This document shows, one piece after another, positions 41,802-53,814 of a stretch of 64,000 nt of DNA. Every line of letters starts with the position of its first letter. Position 1 is the stretch's first letter. The position numbers were made by a program, and so were the translations under genes. Under the pieces are notes generated by a model. It ran no database searches and had not been told where the DNA came from. It was given only the letters and a program-made list of their open reading frames with translations. The DNA comes from Chlamydomonas reinhardtii. Lineage: Eukaryota > Chlorophyta > Chlorophyceae > Chlamydomonadales > Chlamydomonadaceae. The DNA is taken from positions 5,578,670 through 5,642,669 of the forward strand of contig NC_057013.1 of NCBI RefSeq assembly GCF_000002595.2, in the 5' to 3' direction.

Positions 41802-44745
41802 TTACTTTTGCCAGACCTTCCCTTGCTCTGGGTACCAGCCCAGCGCGCCGGGTCGGATGGCGCAGGGCACATACACGAGCGGGTCTACGGACACGCAGCC
41901 CTGCGGCTCGCGTGCCACGAGAGACAGCGGCGGGTGCTTGAGCGGCTCCAGATAGGTGCGGTTGCAGCTGGCCCAGAAGTACTGTGGAGCGATGGGGATG
42001 TTGGATTGGTGGGGTCGTGGACGCCAGCCCAAACTATAAGTCGAAACCAATGCAAAAGAGCGAGGGGCTGTCCGTTTGAAAATTATCGTGCTAGTGAGCA
42101 CCAGTTATCCAGTGCCATGACGGCAGCGAGAACAGTGAGAGCAGCGGGCGGGATAGGCCCGCATGCAGCGGTGAAGGTTTCAAGCGCTGAGCGCTTTAGA
42201 AGTCGCACGGTGGCGGCCCTCTCCCTCTGTGTTTTCCTAGCACACAAAACCACAGCCTCTCACCGCCAACGCGGGTGTAAGAGTGCCCCACATGACTGCG
42301 GCCAGCTCCCAGGACTGGTTGGTTAGCAGCACGGTGCCGGTAAGGACCTCCAGCACCACCAGCAAGCCCACCAGTTGGCCGAACAGCGCCGGCCACATGC
42401 GGCCGCCTGCGTTTTAGTTGCAGAGCACAAGGATAAACAATGTGTTACAGGGCACAAGGAAGAGAATGTGTTACAGAGCAAAAGGAAAGCAAAGCGCAAA
42501 GACAGCGTATGCGATGCAGCAGCGCGACGGCTGCCTGTGTACGGTATGCGTGTGCGTGTGCGGGGTGCGGGGTGCGGACTCGATCGTGCGGGATTATTGC
42601 TGCTGGCAAGCTAGCAGCTGGGGTGGGGTTGAGTGCAGCAACCATGCATGTCTGATTCCGAGTAATCCGGGAACCAGGTGGAGGGGCAGCGGGCGGCATG
42701 CCATACGACTGGTCAGGTTCGTGGTGCCTGCAAGCCCTGAAGCTGCCGCCCATGCGGGCGGGCGGGTGCGCCAATAGTGCACCCTACCGCAGCGGCAAGT
42801 AGTGCCGCTGTTGTGTACGCGCACGCACCCGAGTCGTAGCCGCGTTCGTAGAAGTTGACCAGGTTGTATCGGTAGCTGATGAAGCCGGTGAGGAAGTAGA
42901 ACCAGCAGCATGGCAGGATGATGGGCGAGATGACTGCGTAGGCGAAGCCAAAAAGCATAACCTGATCGCGCGGAGAAAAGAACAAACACGAAAAGGACAC
43001 AGATGAACGAAAATGGGCGCGAGGAGAGTGTGCCCGCGTCAGTGGGCACGGTGCGCGTGGATCGAGGTCACGTTGGCGATCTTCAGACGAGGACATGTGC
43101 GAGGGAGGCAGTCGCCCAAACACCCATCCCTCCAAGGCCCCCGCCCCTCTGCTTCCAAGCTCGTTTGGCACAAGCTACCGCACATCACTGCTGGAAGCCT
43201 CTGGCAGCCCGCCTTGGCTAGGCTGGCCGAGCTGCCGCTGCTCGCTCGCTCTCAACTACATCATGGACTCACGCTCATCATTGAGTTGTACAGGGTGGCG
43301 GAGCGCAGCGAGGGCGGTTGGTGGATGAAGGCGGACACACGCATGTTCTTGGGCCGGCACATGCACAGACAGGACCTGTGGAGAGCGGAATGTAGGCAGG
43401 GAGGTAGGAGGCAGAGAGCGAAGGGTGATGGAGCACTACCGCGTGGCGTGAATACCGCGTGGATCAAGTAGTAGCTAGTGCCGACAAGCAGCAATGTGCG
43501 GACGTGGATAGTGGCCTGGCTGGTGTGCTGCTGCTGATGTGCCCGATGACACCCGACGACGCACCTGAACATGGATGTGAACATGGAGCCCTCGTGTGGG
43601 AACACAATCTTGAGGCAGTTGGTGAAGAGCTGCAAAGGAACAAGGGATCGGTCGTATCAAAGGCTGAAACCTCAAGGCCTGTGATGTGACCATACGGTAT
43701 AGGAAGACTGCTCGTCAATGGAACCCGGGCGGGCACGCCTTTCACAAGCCCAGATCTCCCAATCCAACCCCAAACCCAATTGCGTTCATCTTTCCCGTGC
43801 TTGACTCCTGCTGTAGCGCCGACTGGCCGCCGTGAACGTAGCGCGCAATTGCAGTGCTGCTGCAACACGGCTGCACTCACCGCACGAGCGATGACCAGCT
43901 GGATGAAGAAGTTGGCTGTGAAACATGAGGAAAAGGAATGGCAGAAGCAGCATGCATGCAACGAGTATCTCAGCGGCCCTTGCTTCGCAGAATGTAGGGA
44001 AGCCTCTCACAGCAGACACGCACCATGCAGTCCGCATACTGCGAACGCAGGCACTGCATGTGGGCCCCTTGCCAGGCAACCCAGAGCTACACACACACAC
44101 ACATATGTGCGGCGGTGGTCAGACCCGTCGGTGCGCGTGACAACCTTGGTAGGTACGTCAAGGAACGAACATCCCGAACAGCAGCGTGGGAGTCAGCGCG
44201 TCACATCGCAACTTGCAAGCCACTCACCAGTATTCACGACGCCGGTGCCCACCCGCTGCAGAGTCTGCATGTTGCCCGGGCCCTCCTCCAGAAAGGTACC
44301 GACCTGCGAAAGTGCATCAAATGACGCATCCTCACATGGTGACGTGATGACACACCTGTGATACGATACGGCACTCCCGACAGTGTCATGCATGGACATG
44401 ACGACATGTGCACTACCCCACACATGCTTGAGTGCTTGAGTGCTTTATGGATGAACCAACACCACCGCCGAGCGCGCGCCCGCTACCCCGCTACCACGCT
44501 CCCTGGCTACCCCGCACCGGCCCGCACCTGCGAGAAGATGCCGCCGCCCAGCACTGCGCCGATGAAGGTGTTGAGCAGCGCGTACCACCAGAACCAAGCT
44601 GCACGTGTTTTGTGGAAGGCAAGGAAGACAACACGCATGTGTGTGTTATCAAACGGTAGGCAAGGGAAACGTGTGCGTGTATGTGTGCCTTTTTGTGCAT
44701 GTTGTGCGAGAAGCGAGGCTAATGTCTTGACACGTGTGTGCGCGC

Positions 44746-44836
<91 letters not shown>

Positions 44837-45351
44837 TGCTAAAAAGCACAAGGAGAATAAAGCGCAAAGAGACTGTGTATGCATGTGCACGCGCTTCTCA
44901 GCAGCTTCACCCGCTAGGCGCCACTGGTGACGTCGACCCACCCTGGATCTCACGCTCGACTCCGTTGAGAGATACCGGCCTGTGGGCGGATGGGGTCAGC
45001 ACCGCGGCGCCCGTCAAATGCGGTGCGCGCTCAAGCGGGCACGCACGCAACACGCAACACCACCCACACCGTCCCGATCTAGCTGCGACCACAGAACCCT
45101 ACCCACCGGCGGCGGATGTTCGAGGCGAAGAACAGGAACTGCGGCATCGCAAAGGTCTCCCACAGGAACCCGATGACCGACGGCATGATGCCGGTCACGA
45201 TGGCCCGCAGCAGCCGCATCGCGAACCCGTTGGTCTCGCACCACCAGGCTACGTACAGGCCGTTGGTGCTGCTGCTGCCGGCGCCGGTGCTGGAGGTGCC
45301 CGAGCACAGCGCCGTGGTCAGACTGGTGAGCGCGCCTGTGGGCGGACATGG

Positions 45352-45431
<80 letters not shown>

Positions 45432-46484
45432 GTGTGTGTATGAGAGAAAGTGCATGTGCGTGCGTGTGTGCGTATGCTGCGGCAAGGTGCTTTTATCTGC
45501 CTATACCCCGCGGAGGTAGGTCCCGGTAGAATAAGCTCAAGGCACAGCAGCCGGGTGCGTGTTGAGAGGAGGAGGTAGCACGCACCGCTCTCCAGCTACC
45601 ACAACGCTGTAGCACTAGCACGACGCCGACCACCAAAAGTAAGGTGGCAGAACGGCAGCCGGCGGTGTGCCCCCCCCCCCCCCACACACACACTTAAGCC
45701 CACCCGCGACCAAACACTCGCACCCACGCACCCTGCAGCGGCCCGATGGGGATGAGGAAGGTGATGACGAGCGGGATCCAAAACACAGTGCCGCGCAGGG
45801 CACGCTCCCAGCCGCGTGTGACCCACAGCGCGCTCCAGTTGACGTCGTCGGGCGCGGGTGCGGGCATAACGTCGAACGACAGCAGCGCGCCCGGGCCCCG
45901 CGGCGGCACCACTCGCCGGCATTGCGCCAGTAGCTGGGCGTCCTGTGGGTTGCCGGGGTGAGGTGCGGGGAAGGTGTGTGCGTGTGTGCCAGAAACACGA
46001 GGTGGAGACGCGCAATGCTGGAGCGGTCGCGGTGCGTGTGTGCGTGTGTTAATGAGCACAAGGAAGGCTAAGCGCAAAGACAGCGTGTGCGTGTGTGTGT
46101 GTGTGAGTGTGTGATTGTGTGTGTTTTTGTGTATGTTTGCAAGGGTGCGTGCGTACAGGTGCGGCGGGTCGCGGTATGGCTATCATGTGATTGGGATATG
46201 TTGTTGCGGGAAGAAAGAGGCGGTGGATGTGCGGGCGCGGTGGCGCGCACGGCGGTGCGGTAGGTGCGTGGCACGGCGCGGCCATGCCCATGTATGCGTA
46301 AGCTCTGGAACACAGCCGCGCGTTAAGGAAGGCTAGGGCCGGATGCACAAGCGCAACGCAAGCACACACGGTCGTGATTCCCTTTATTCTATGCTTTCCG
46401 ATATGCAAACATTGTTACCCTTGTGTTCTTCAACACACACACACACACATACACATCTTTGCGCAACGTTCTCCTTGTGCTCTT

Positions 46485-46545
<61 letters not shown>

Positions 46546-48791
46546 CGCGCTCTTCCATTTTCCTGCACACACGTGCACATCATGCGGTGCACACACACAC
46601 ACACACACACACACACACCGTACCTGGGAGCTGTTGAACAAGGCGAAGTAGGAGTAGCCTGTGGGCTGGGCCAGCGCCCGCTGCCGCGCCTCCTCAATCC
46701 GGACCTCCAGCTCCACCACCTGCGCCTGCTGCTTCTCCACATCCGCTCGCAGCTTCGCCAACCGGGAGCTCGCCGCCGCCGCAGCCTGCTGCTCCCTCGC
46801 CGCCGACTTGGAGCCCCCCACGCCCCCCACGCCCCCCATCTCCACGTCCCCGCCGCCTCCGCCGCCGCCGGCAAGCACGTGTGCGTTCGCCGCCGCTGCC
46901 GCCCGCTCCCCCTCCACCCGCATGTCGTACACCGAGTCCCCGAGTTGCTGCATCGCCATGTCCCACTCATAGATCAGCTTGTCGGCCTCGTCGTGATTTG
47001 CAACGGGCACAAGACCCAGGAACGATCCCGGGAACAAACGCGTCAGCTGCGCAGCCACCGCGGCGCCATTGGGGTCCGCCTCGGCCGCCGCGGCCGCCTC
47101 CTGCTCCGCCGCCGCCCTCGCCTCCTCATGCAGGTCTGCCTCGATGCGTGCGGTCTCGGTGCGCTTCAGGCCAAGCGCCGGCGAGCGCCACAGGTGCTGG
47201 CCCCCGCCGACGCCCCCACCGCCGACGCCGCCGCCGTCATCGCTGCCGCGGCCGTTGCCAGCTCCACCTACACCTGTGGCCGTGGCTGCGGCTGCGGCTG
47301 CGGCTGCGCTCCTTGGACCCCCGGCGGCGGTGCCCTCCTCCCCCTTCCCCTCCACCGCCTCCGCCACGGGACCACCTGCGCCGCCGCCGACAGTCGCCGC
47401 CGCCACAGCCGCCGCCACCGGCGCCTTGAGAGGCCGAACCTCCTCGCCCCGCCACTCGTGTCCACTGTCATAGAACAGGCGGTAGTACCGCTGCACAACC
47501 GCCTTCATGCCCCTCTGCTGCGGCGCCCAATCGCCCACTCCACCGCCTCCCCCGCCTCCCCCGCCGTCCTGCGGCTGCGCCTGCTGCTGCTGCTGCTGGC
47601 GGCGCTTGCGCAGCCCCAGCAGTTCCGCCAGCCGCGACGTTGAGGTGCGCAAACGCGCGTTGGACACGTAGCCCAAGGCCGCCAAGCGGTCGAGCAGGTC
47701 GGGGCCGCGCTTCGCAGTCACACGGTGCAACAACACGACGTAGTGAGAGGCGTTCACCACACGCACAGGCGCTGAGCCGGCCGCGGCTGCGGCGGCCGTT
47801 GCCGTTGCCGTGGGCATGGCAGCGGCGGCGCCCCCGGCGGGAGCGGCGGCAGGAGCATCGGTTGCTTGCAGTGGCTGTAGCGGCTGTAGCGGCTGCAGCG
47901 GCTGCAGTGGCTGCAGCGGCTGTAGCGGCACTCGCAGCAGCTGCGTCAGTCGGGCGTTGCGCTTGCCGGGGAGGAGCGGCTGCAGCGGCTGCGCAAGCCG
48001 CCGCCACGCCGCCGCGCCTGCGCTGGTGCCGTCGGCGGCGGCACCTCCGCCTGCTACCGCCGCCGCGGCCCCAGCACCAGTGCTGGCTGCCGGTGCTGCT
48101 GGCCCGCTCGCCGCCAATGCGGCCACCACCGCCTGCGCAATGGTGTTGCTGTGGCGCACGTACAGCTCATCATCCCCTCCGGCGCCAGCCTGGCCCGCAG
48201 CAGCAGCATCGGCTGTAGCACCGGCAGCGGCCGCAGCAGATGCCAGGGCTGCAGCTTCCGCATGCAGGGCTGCGACACGGCGGCGCAGGTATGTGTGGCT
48301 CAGGCCGGACGACGTGCCACGGCCGGCGGCACCCGCGCCTACGCTAGCAGCAGCAGAGGCGGCTGCCGGCACCGGCCGCGGCAGAGGCGGCGGCGGCGGC
48401 AGGTTGTTGCAGTCTCCCTCTGTCCAGCCGACAGGGCAGGCGGCGGCGGCGGCGGCGGCGGCGCTGTGCTGCTGCTGTTGAGAGGGCGGTGCCGGCAGCG
48501 GCACCGCGACTGCTACTGGTGAGTCAGTGCGCGACGAGGACTGGGCGGCGGCAATGAGGCTGCTGTCCACAATGCCTACGACGCAGTGGCTGCCGCTGCC
48601 GCTGCTGCTACTTCCACTTCTGGCTGTGGCGGCGTCCGTGACGCCCCCCACCGCCATGAGCCGTCGCCACAACTTGGAGGGGCGCCTGGGAGGGCGAGCG
48701 CGCGAACGAGCGGTTGCGCGATTGAGCAATTAAGCGATTGAGGCGTTGTGGAAGAGTGAGGTCGGGTGCATTGCGTTCATGCGCATATGTA

Positions 48792-48830
<39 letters not shown>

Positions 48831-49971
48831 TCACAAGGAAAACATAGCGTGTGTGTGTGCCTGCGCGCGCGTACGGACGTGACAGGGCAGCAATGGTGCC
48901 TGGCGCACGGCCTGTAAGTCAGCATGGCGCAACCGATGCCGCCCGTACGTGTGTATACGACATGAAGACCGTGTCAAGTTGATCCCATCCAGCTGCCCCA
49001 CTCACCAGTACGGCAGAACGGCCGGCATCACCACCTCCATGTTGCCGTACACCCCGTCATCGCCGCCGCCGCCGCCGTCGCCGCCGCCCGCCTTACCCGC
49101 CGCAACCCCCCGTTTGCTGCCGCTGCCGCCGCCGCCGCCGGCCCCGTTCCCATCCAGCTGCCGCTGCCTGTTGCGCCGGCGACGTACGGCATTCATCCGT
49201 ACTTCCATCTCATCGTCCAGCTCCAGCAGCGGTTGGCGGCTGGGGTCGTACTGCCACGCGTACGGCGGCGGCTGGTCGGACCAGGGGTACGGCCATCGCA
49301 GGTTGCGGATGCCGTAGTGCGCCGCGGCGCGCTGCACGGGCGAGGGAATGTACCGTTCGCGTTTGACACAGGGCGAGCCGCGCACGCGTGCCGTCCACAC
49401 ACGTGCCGTTTCCTCGTACACTCCGAGGACGCCACCGGCGCATGTCCCATGCACCCACTCCCCAACCCTGCCACCACCCACTCCCCCAATCACAAGGGGC
49501 TCATCCAATCCCCCACCCACTCCCCCACCTTACGGGATGGGTTCAAAGTTCTCCCCCACCCACGCCCCCACTCCCCCAATCCCCCCACCTGCAAGGGGCT
49601 CATCCAGTCCAGGTGGTCCAGCAGCATCCGCAGCGCGGGGTTCACGAAGTTGCCTGCAGGCAGCAGCATTTTGGCGGCATGCACCCGATTGCATGTTTGC
49701 ATGTTTGAAGAGCATTGTTTTGCGTGCTTGCATGTTGGAGGAAGAGGCGTCGCTACAACTAAGACCGTTTCCCGCCGCGATACCCGCCGCCCCAGCCACC
49801 CGGACCTACGCCCACGCCCGCCACCCCTGCCGGCCCAGCAGCAACGCCCACACCCACCAACCATCCAGACCCACGTATCACACCCCGCCCCGGCACCCAC
49901 CCCACCACGAATACCCAGACCCGCCCAGACCCGAACACGGCCGCCCGCCGCCTGCATCCGCCTCGGCCTCA

Positions 49972-50012
<41 letters not shown>

Positions 50013-52584
50013 CCACACACCCACCAAGATTCAGCCACGTGCTCCCCAGCGGCATCTCCGGCGACAGCACGCCCCCACGTGTGGCGACCCATGGGGCTAA
50101 ACCCACCGCCGCCGCCGCCACACCGCCCGTGGCTGCTGCAGCCGCCGGCGCAGCAGCCCGCGCCCCCGCCTCCTTCATCTCCTGCTCCTGCACCGCCGCC
50201 CTCAGGTACACGTCCACGCCGGTGTAGGCTGGGGGCCCTCCCGCGCAGCCGCCCGCCACCTCCGCCTGCGCCAACAACTCCTCCATCCGCAGCAGCTGCT
50301 GCTGCTGCTGCTGCTGCTGCCGCTGCTGCTGCTGCTGCCCACCGTTGACGTTGGGGTCAAACCCAGTCCCGGCACCGGCACTCGCGGGCCCGGGTTTGGG
50401 CTGCTGCTGGCTTGTCCTGCCACCCTGCTCGCGTGACTCGGCCACCGCGCCCGCCTGTGGCTTGTGTGCTTGCTGCTGCTGCCCTGCCGTCCCGGCGGCT
50501 GCCCCAGCGGCGGCGGTGGCGGCGGCTTCCGCCGCCTCCGCTGCTGCCGCCGCCGCCAGCGTCTCTTCTTGCGGGAGCGCATCAAGGCACAGGAAGTAGG
50601 CGTTACGCAGCTGCACGTAGCACTTGCAGTTGATCCACAGCACGAAGCAGCAGACGCTGCAGACACATGCAGCAGGGCCAGCGCAGCGATTCAGCGGGGA
50701 CAGTGGGGTTGGGATGGCCAGTGGGGAAAGGCAGCAGGGTAGGGAGGAGGGAGACAGTCAAGGGTGGGGTGTATTACACGCGCCCACTTGTAAGGTGGAG
50801 CGGACCCCACACCGGCGTACGTTGAAGCCCGTTACATCTGGACTTCACGCATAACAACTCACATGCAAAAGGCGTAAGTGAAGAAGAAGGGCACGAGGCC
50901 AATCTTGCTTTTCTTCTCGAGGTTTGAGATAGACATTAGCGCGAGCACTCCCGCCTGTGTGACACATACAGTACACAGCCACGAAGGTGTCAGGGCAAGC
51001 GTAGGGCCGCAACAGGCCTCGAACGGCGGGTGTGTGCGTCTCGGTGCGCGGTGGGGAGAGGTAGGGAGGACCCTCTCGCCAAGGCACCGGTGCAGAAAGC
51101 TCGATTGTGCACATGGAGGCTCATCAGGGAATGGAGGGAGGCTGAAGGACGCCCGGCTCACCCCCTGCTGGGAGAGGCTTGCACAGCTCTGCACCACATG
51201 TCACGCACTCCACCCCTGCTGCACTCAACGCAGGCCAGCCATCACACCCAGGCGCCACAGCTCACCGAGCCCTCCACATTCTTGCCGCGTGTGTAGTACA
51301 CGGGAATCACTGCAGCCGGTCACCGGCCGGCAGGTGTGCGGGGGCGTTGCGGGGGACGGCGGGGTTTGCCACGGGGCGCGGGTGAGTGACGGTATGCAAA
51401 TGCATGCACACACACATACAAACATCAAGGGATCCCGGCAGGCTGCCCAAGATGCCGCCTAACCGGGTGCTTGTGCTTCCCGTGCCGACGGATGCTTGTG
51501 CCTCCCGCGATTCCACCCCGCCCGCACTCACGCACGCCCACGCCCAGCACGGTCATAAGAGTCATCATCTGAAGCCCGATCAACAGGATCCGCGTCATAA
51601 TGAGGGCGTCAAATCCGTTGGATCTGATGATGTCCGCATCCGAGATGGCCAGCATGGGCATGATCCAGTTCCTGATTCGTACGTGATGGGATGGGATCCA
51701 AGTCAAGCAACCGGCATGGGCGCAACAAGGCAGGGATTTGCACGGGTTCTGCATAAGACGTGCAGGGTGATGTGTAGCGACCTGGCTGCATCAAGACACG
51801 GGTTTCAATTGCTGGAAATACTCTGACACGAAAGCCGGAAACCCACCACATTTGTCGTGCGGTGTGTACGAGCATCCGTGGGGGGCGCATGAAAAGATCT
51901 TGCAGCTCCTGTGTAGGCATCCATTTGTGCACACCGTCACAGAGCAGTTGAACGAGCAGAAAATGTAAAAAGTGGAGGACCGCAATGGAGGCCAGGAGGC
52001 CGGGAGCGTGCATGTGTGAGAACGCAGATGGAAGCTGGTGCAAGCCAAATCCCAATCACGCACATGACGACGTTGGAACACGCCGCCCGGGCCCTTGAGC
52101 CATCCGCGGAACGCGACAAAGAGCAGCAGACAAACGCTTCCCCACAGCAAGTTGATGAACAGCCTGTGTGGACAGCGATTGGGAGGAGAGGAGCAGGGCA
52201 CGGGAGTAGGGCATGCAGGGCTGCGAGCAGGGTGGCGTCAGCTGGCGGAATTACTGTGCCGCGCAACAAAGGCGCTGGCACCAGGAGGCTTTGCAGATGC
52301 AGGCGAAAGGTGGGTATGAAGAGGAAGTGCTTGCGGCAGCGCGGCCCTGCGCGGGGCCGTTGATATGTGCTTTCAAGGCCAGTTGGGCAACCCCCAGGCA
52401 CCCACTCGCGCAGACCGGCGCATGCACTCGCCCTCAGGGCAACCCTTCCCGCCCTGCGCGGTCAGCCCGCGGGCTGGCATCCTCTTCGTGGCAGCACTTA
52501 CGAGTCGACTACTTGTATATCATTCAAGTAGTAGTGTTGGTCAACCAGCGCCACGGGCGATGACGGGGGACTCGGTTGCGACAT
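41802..52584 (-). CDS. OSCA/CSC1 (TMEM63) family mechanosensitive channel
   Basis: Twenty-one exons: 52502-52584, 52064-52163, 51847-51908, 51532-51671, 51266-51309, 50863-50954, 50025-50656, 49589-49653, 49006-~49412, 46624-48685, 45732-45942, 45107-45335, 44954-44979, 44528-44598, 44228-44303, 43881-43915, 43565-43629, 43273-43375, 42829-42961, 42264-42406, 41802-41981. About 1,652 aa. The family forms hyperosmolality- or stretch-gated cation channels at the plasma membrane. Seen: first helix ([14 protein letters not shown]), [15 protein letters not shown], the post-loop helix block ending [27 protein letters not shown], and the hallmark [18 protein letters not shown] with SYRYN and YERGYDSG. 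Typical members have 700-1,000 residues; the excess is in the cytosolic loops of exons 7 and 10 (polyGln, polyAla, polyGly). Exon 9's acceptor is uncertain (49412 or 49457). Confidence 0.85.
42013..42068 (+). repeat. Intronic repeat, family A (channel-gene last intron)
   Basis: ACGCCAGCCCAAACTATAAG followed by CCAATGCAAAAGAGCGAGG matches the reverse of the 37681 copy. It starts about 31 nt from the acceptor at 41982, antisense to the gene. Confidence 0.7.
44740..44835 (+). repeat. (CG)n(TG)n alternating purine-pyrimidine tract
   Basis: About 20 nt of CG dinucleotides run straight into about 75 nt of TG repeats within the channel-gene intron between exons 13 and 14. Confidence 0.97.
45353..45440 (+). 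repeat. (TG)n microsatellite
   Basis: Near-perfect TG run in the intron between channel exons 11 and 12. Confidence 0.95.
46487..46543 (+). repeat. (CA)n microsatellite
   Basis: In the intron after channel exon 10. A second CA run at 46591-46618 abuts the exon-10 donor at 46623. Confidence 0.95.
49976..50012 (+). repeat. (CTG)n triplet repeat near channel exon 7 donor
   Basis: About 12 triplets, 12 nt inside the intron after exon 7. Related triplet runs inside exon 7 encode polyGln. Confidence 0.95.
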
Positions 52585-53149
52585 GGCGCTTTCTCGACAC
52601 TGCTATGTCGCCTCTTCAACACTGCTATAGCATCGAGTGGCCTATACCAGCAAGTGCTGCTATAGATTAGGCGTGTCGGCTTGTGCGACACTGTGACTGT
52701 CAGCGCCGATCCCTTAAACCGCTACCGTTCCTGACTTTACTGCAGTCCTGAGTTCAAGTGACTACTTTATGATCCCAGGAAAGGCTACCTGGCCACCTGA
52801 AGTATATTTGTGCTCGCGCGATGCTGCACGCGGGCTGGTCGTTGGTACATGCATCCACTCACTAAATGCTGCATGTCCTCGAAGTGCACAGCGCTGGATC
52901 TTTAAAACGATTGCTCACTCAGCATCAACTGCCATGCTCGCATGGGCGGTCTAACCTGCAGAACCGCGGTCGCTTCGCGCGGTTACTTAGCACGAGGCAT
53001 CATAAAGCACTTTTAATATTGAGACACTGCGCATGCCGCTGGTGGGGGCGACATCGCAAATCCATCAACTTTGCGGCCTGTTCGACACCGCCGTACCCGC
53101 TCTCGACCCGACCGTACTGGACCAGCTGGAGCCGTGACCGTGTGTGCGG
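52585..53149. promoter_or_regulatory. Promoter region of the channel gene
   Basis: Between the channel start codon and the likely poly(A) site of the next gene (minus TGTAA at 53150-53154). It contains no convincing exon. Confidence 0.4.
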
Positions 53150-53154
53150 TTACA
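53150..53154 (-). terminator. Poly(A) signal TGTAA of the 203-aa gene
   Basis: Plus-strand TTACA 661 nt past the stop at 53815-53817. The interval between is read as its 3' UTR. Confidence 0.35.
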
Positions 53155-53814
53155 AGTTGCGCAAGCGCACAACCTCGCATGCAACCATGCCCTTCCAAAC
53201 ACCAGAGGGTCGGGCTGGGCCGCTGGGGGCCCTTATATCGCCCGACTGGCCCAGTGTAACCCGGATTTCCCGGAAGGCCCGCGGCATCTGCTGGTCTGAA
53301 GGACGCCAGAGTGCCCTAACCCAGTGCCCTAGCCCTAGGGCCCTGGCCCGCTGCACTTGTGCCTGCCGGCAAAATACATTGCGATTTGCCATTTTGCCAC
53401 ATTCACTCTGTGCAGATCTTCATCACCAACGCTTGGGGGCGTGCACGATGGTTCAACGAACTTCACCCTTTCCTCAAACGCAATAAAATCAACAGGCCAT
53501 CAAGTACGTCATCCAAGCGACCAAACGCCAACAAAGAAATACATTACCCCTGCCTAAACCGCATAGCGCATGTGGTGATAGGGTGACTGCTGCCAAAGGG
53601 CTAATACCGTGCATGCCGGCGAGCAGGCCGAATCGTGTCTGCAATCTGTATGCACAATACCTTCACACAGCAGCTGCACCGTTTTAATGCGGCAACCCAC
53701 ACGCCACAACGCTATGCTGCCCTTTGCCTCAGAGGGATACGCAGCGATTGCCGCGGCACCGGGCGCCGGGGGCACGAAGCACCGTACCTAGCCACCAGCG
53801 GGCACACCTAAGCA

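Noticed and set aside
46384-46623. C-terminal extension of the large channel exon
   Set aside because: The open frame continues past a good GTACGG donor at 46623 into CA repeats; the next exon at 45942 resumes the family sequence in phase.
49413-49457. Longer version of channel exon 9
   Set aside because: An alternative acceptor adds 15 residues in frame. Neither acceptor has a strong pyrimidine tract; the shorter was kept and the doubt noted.
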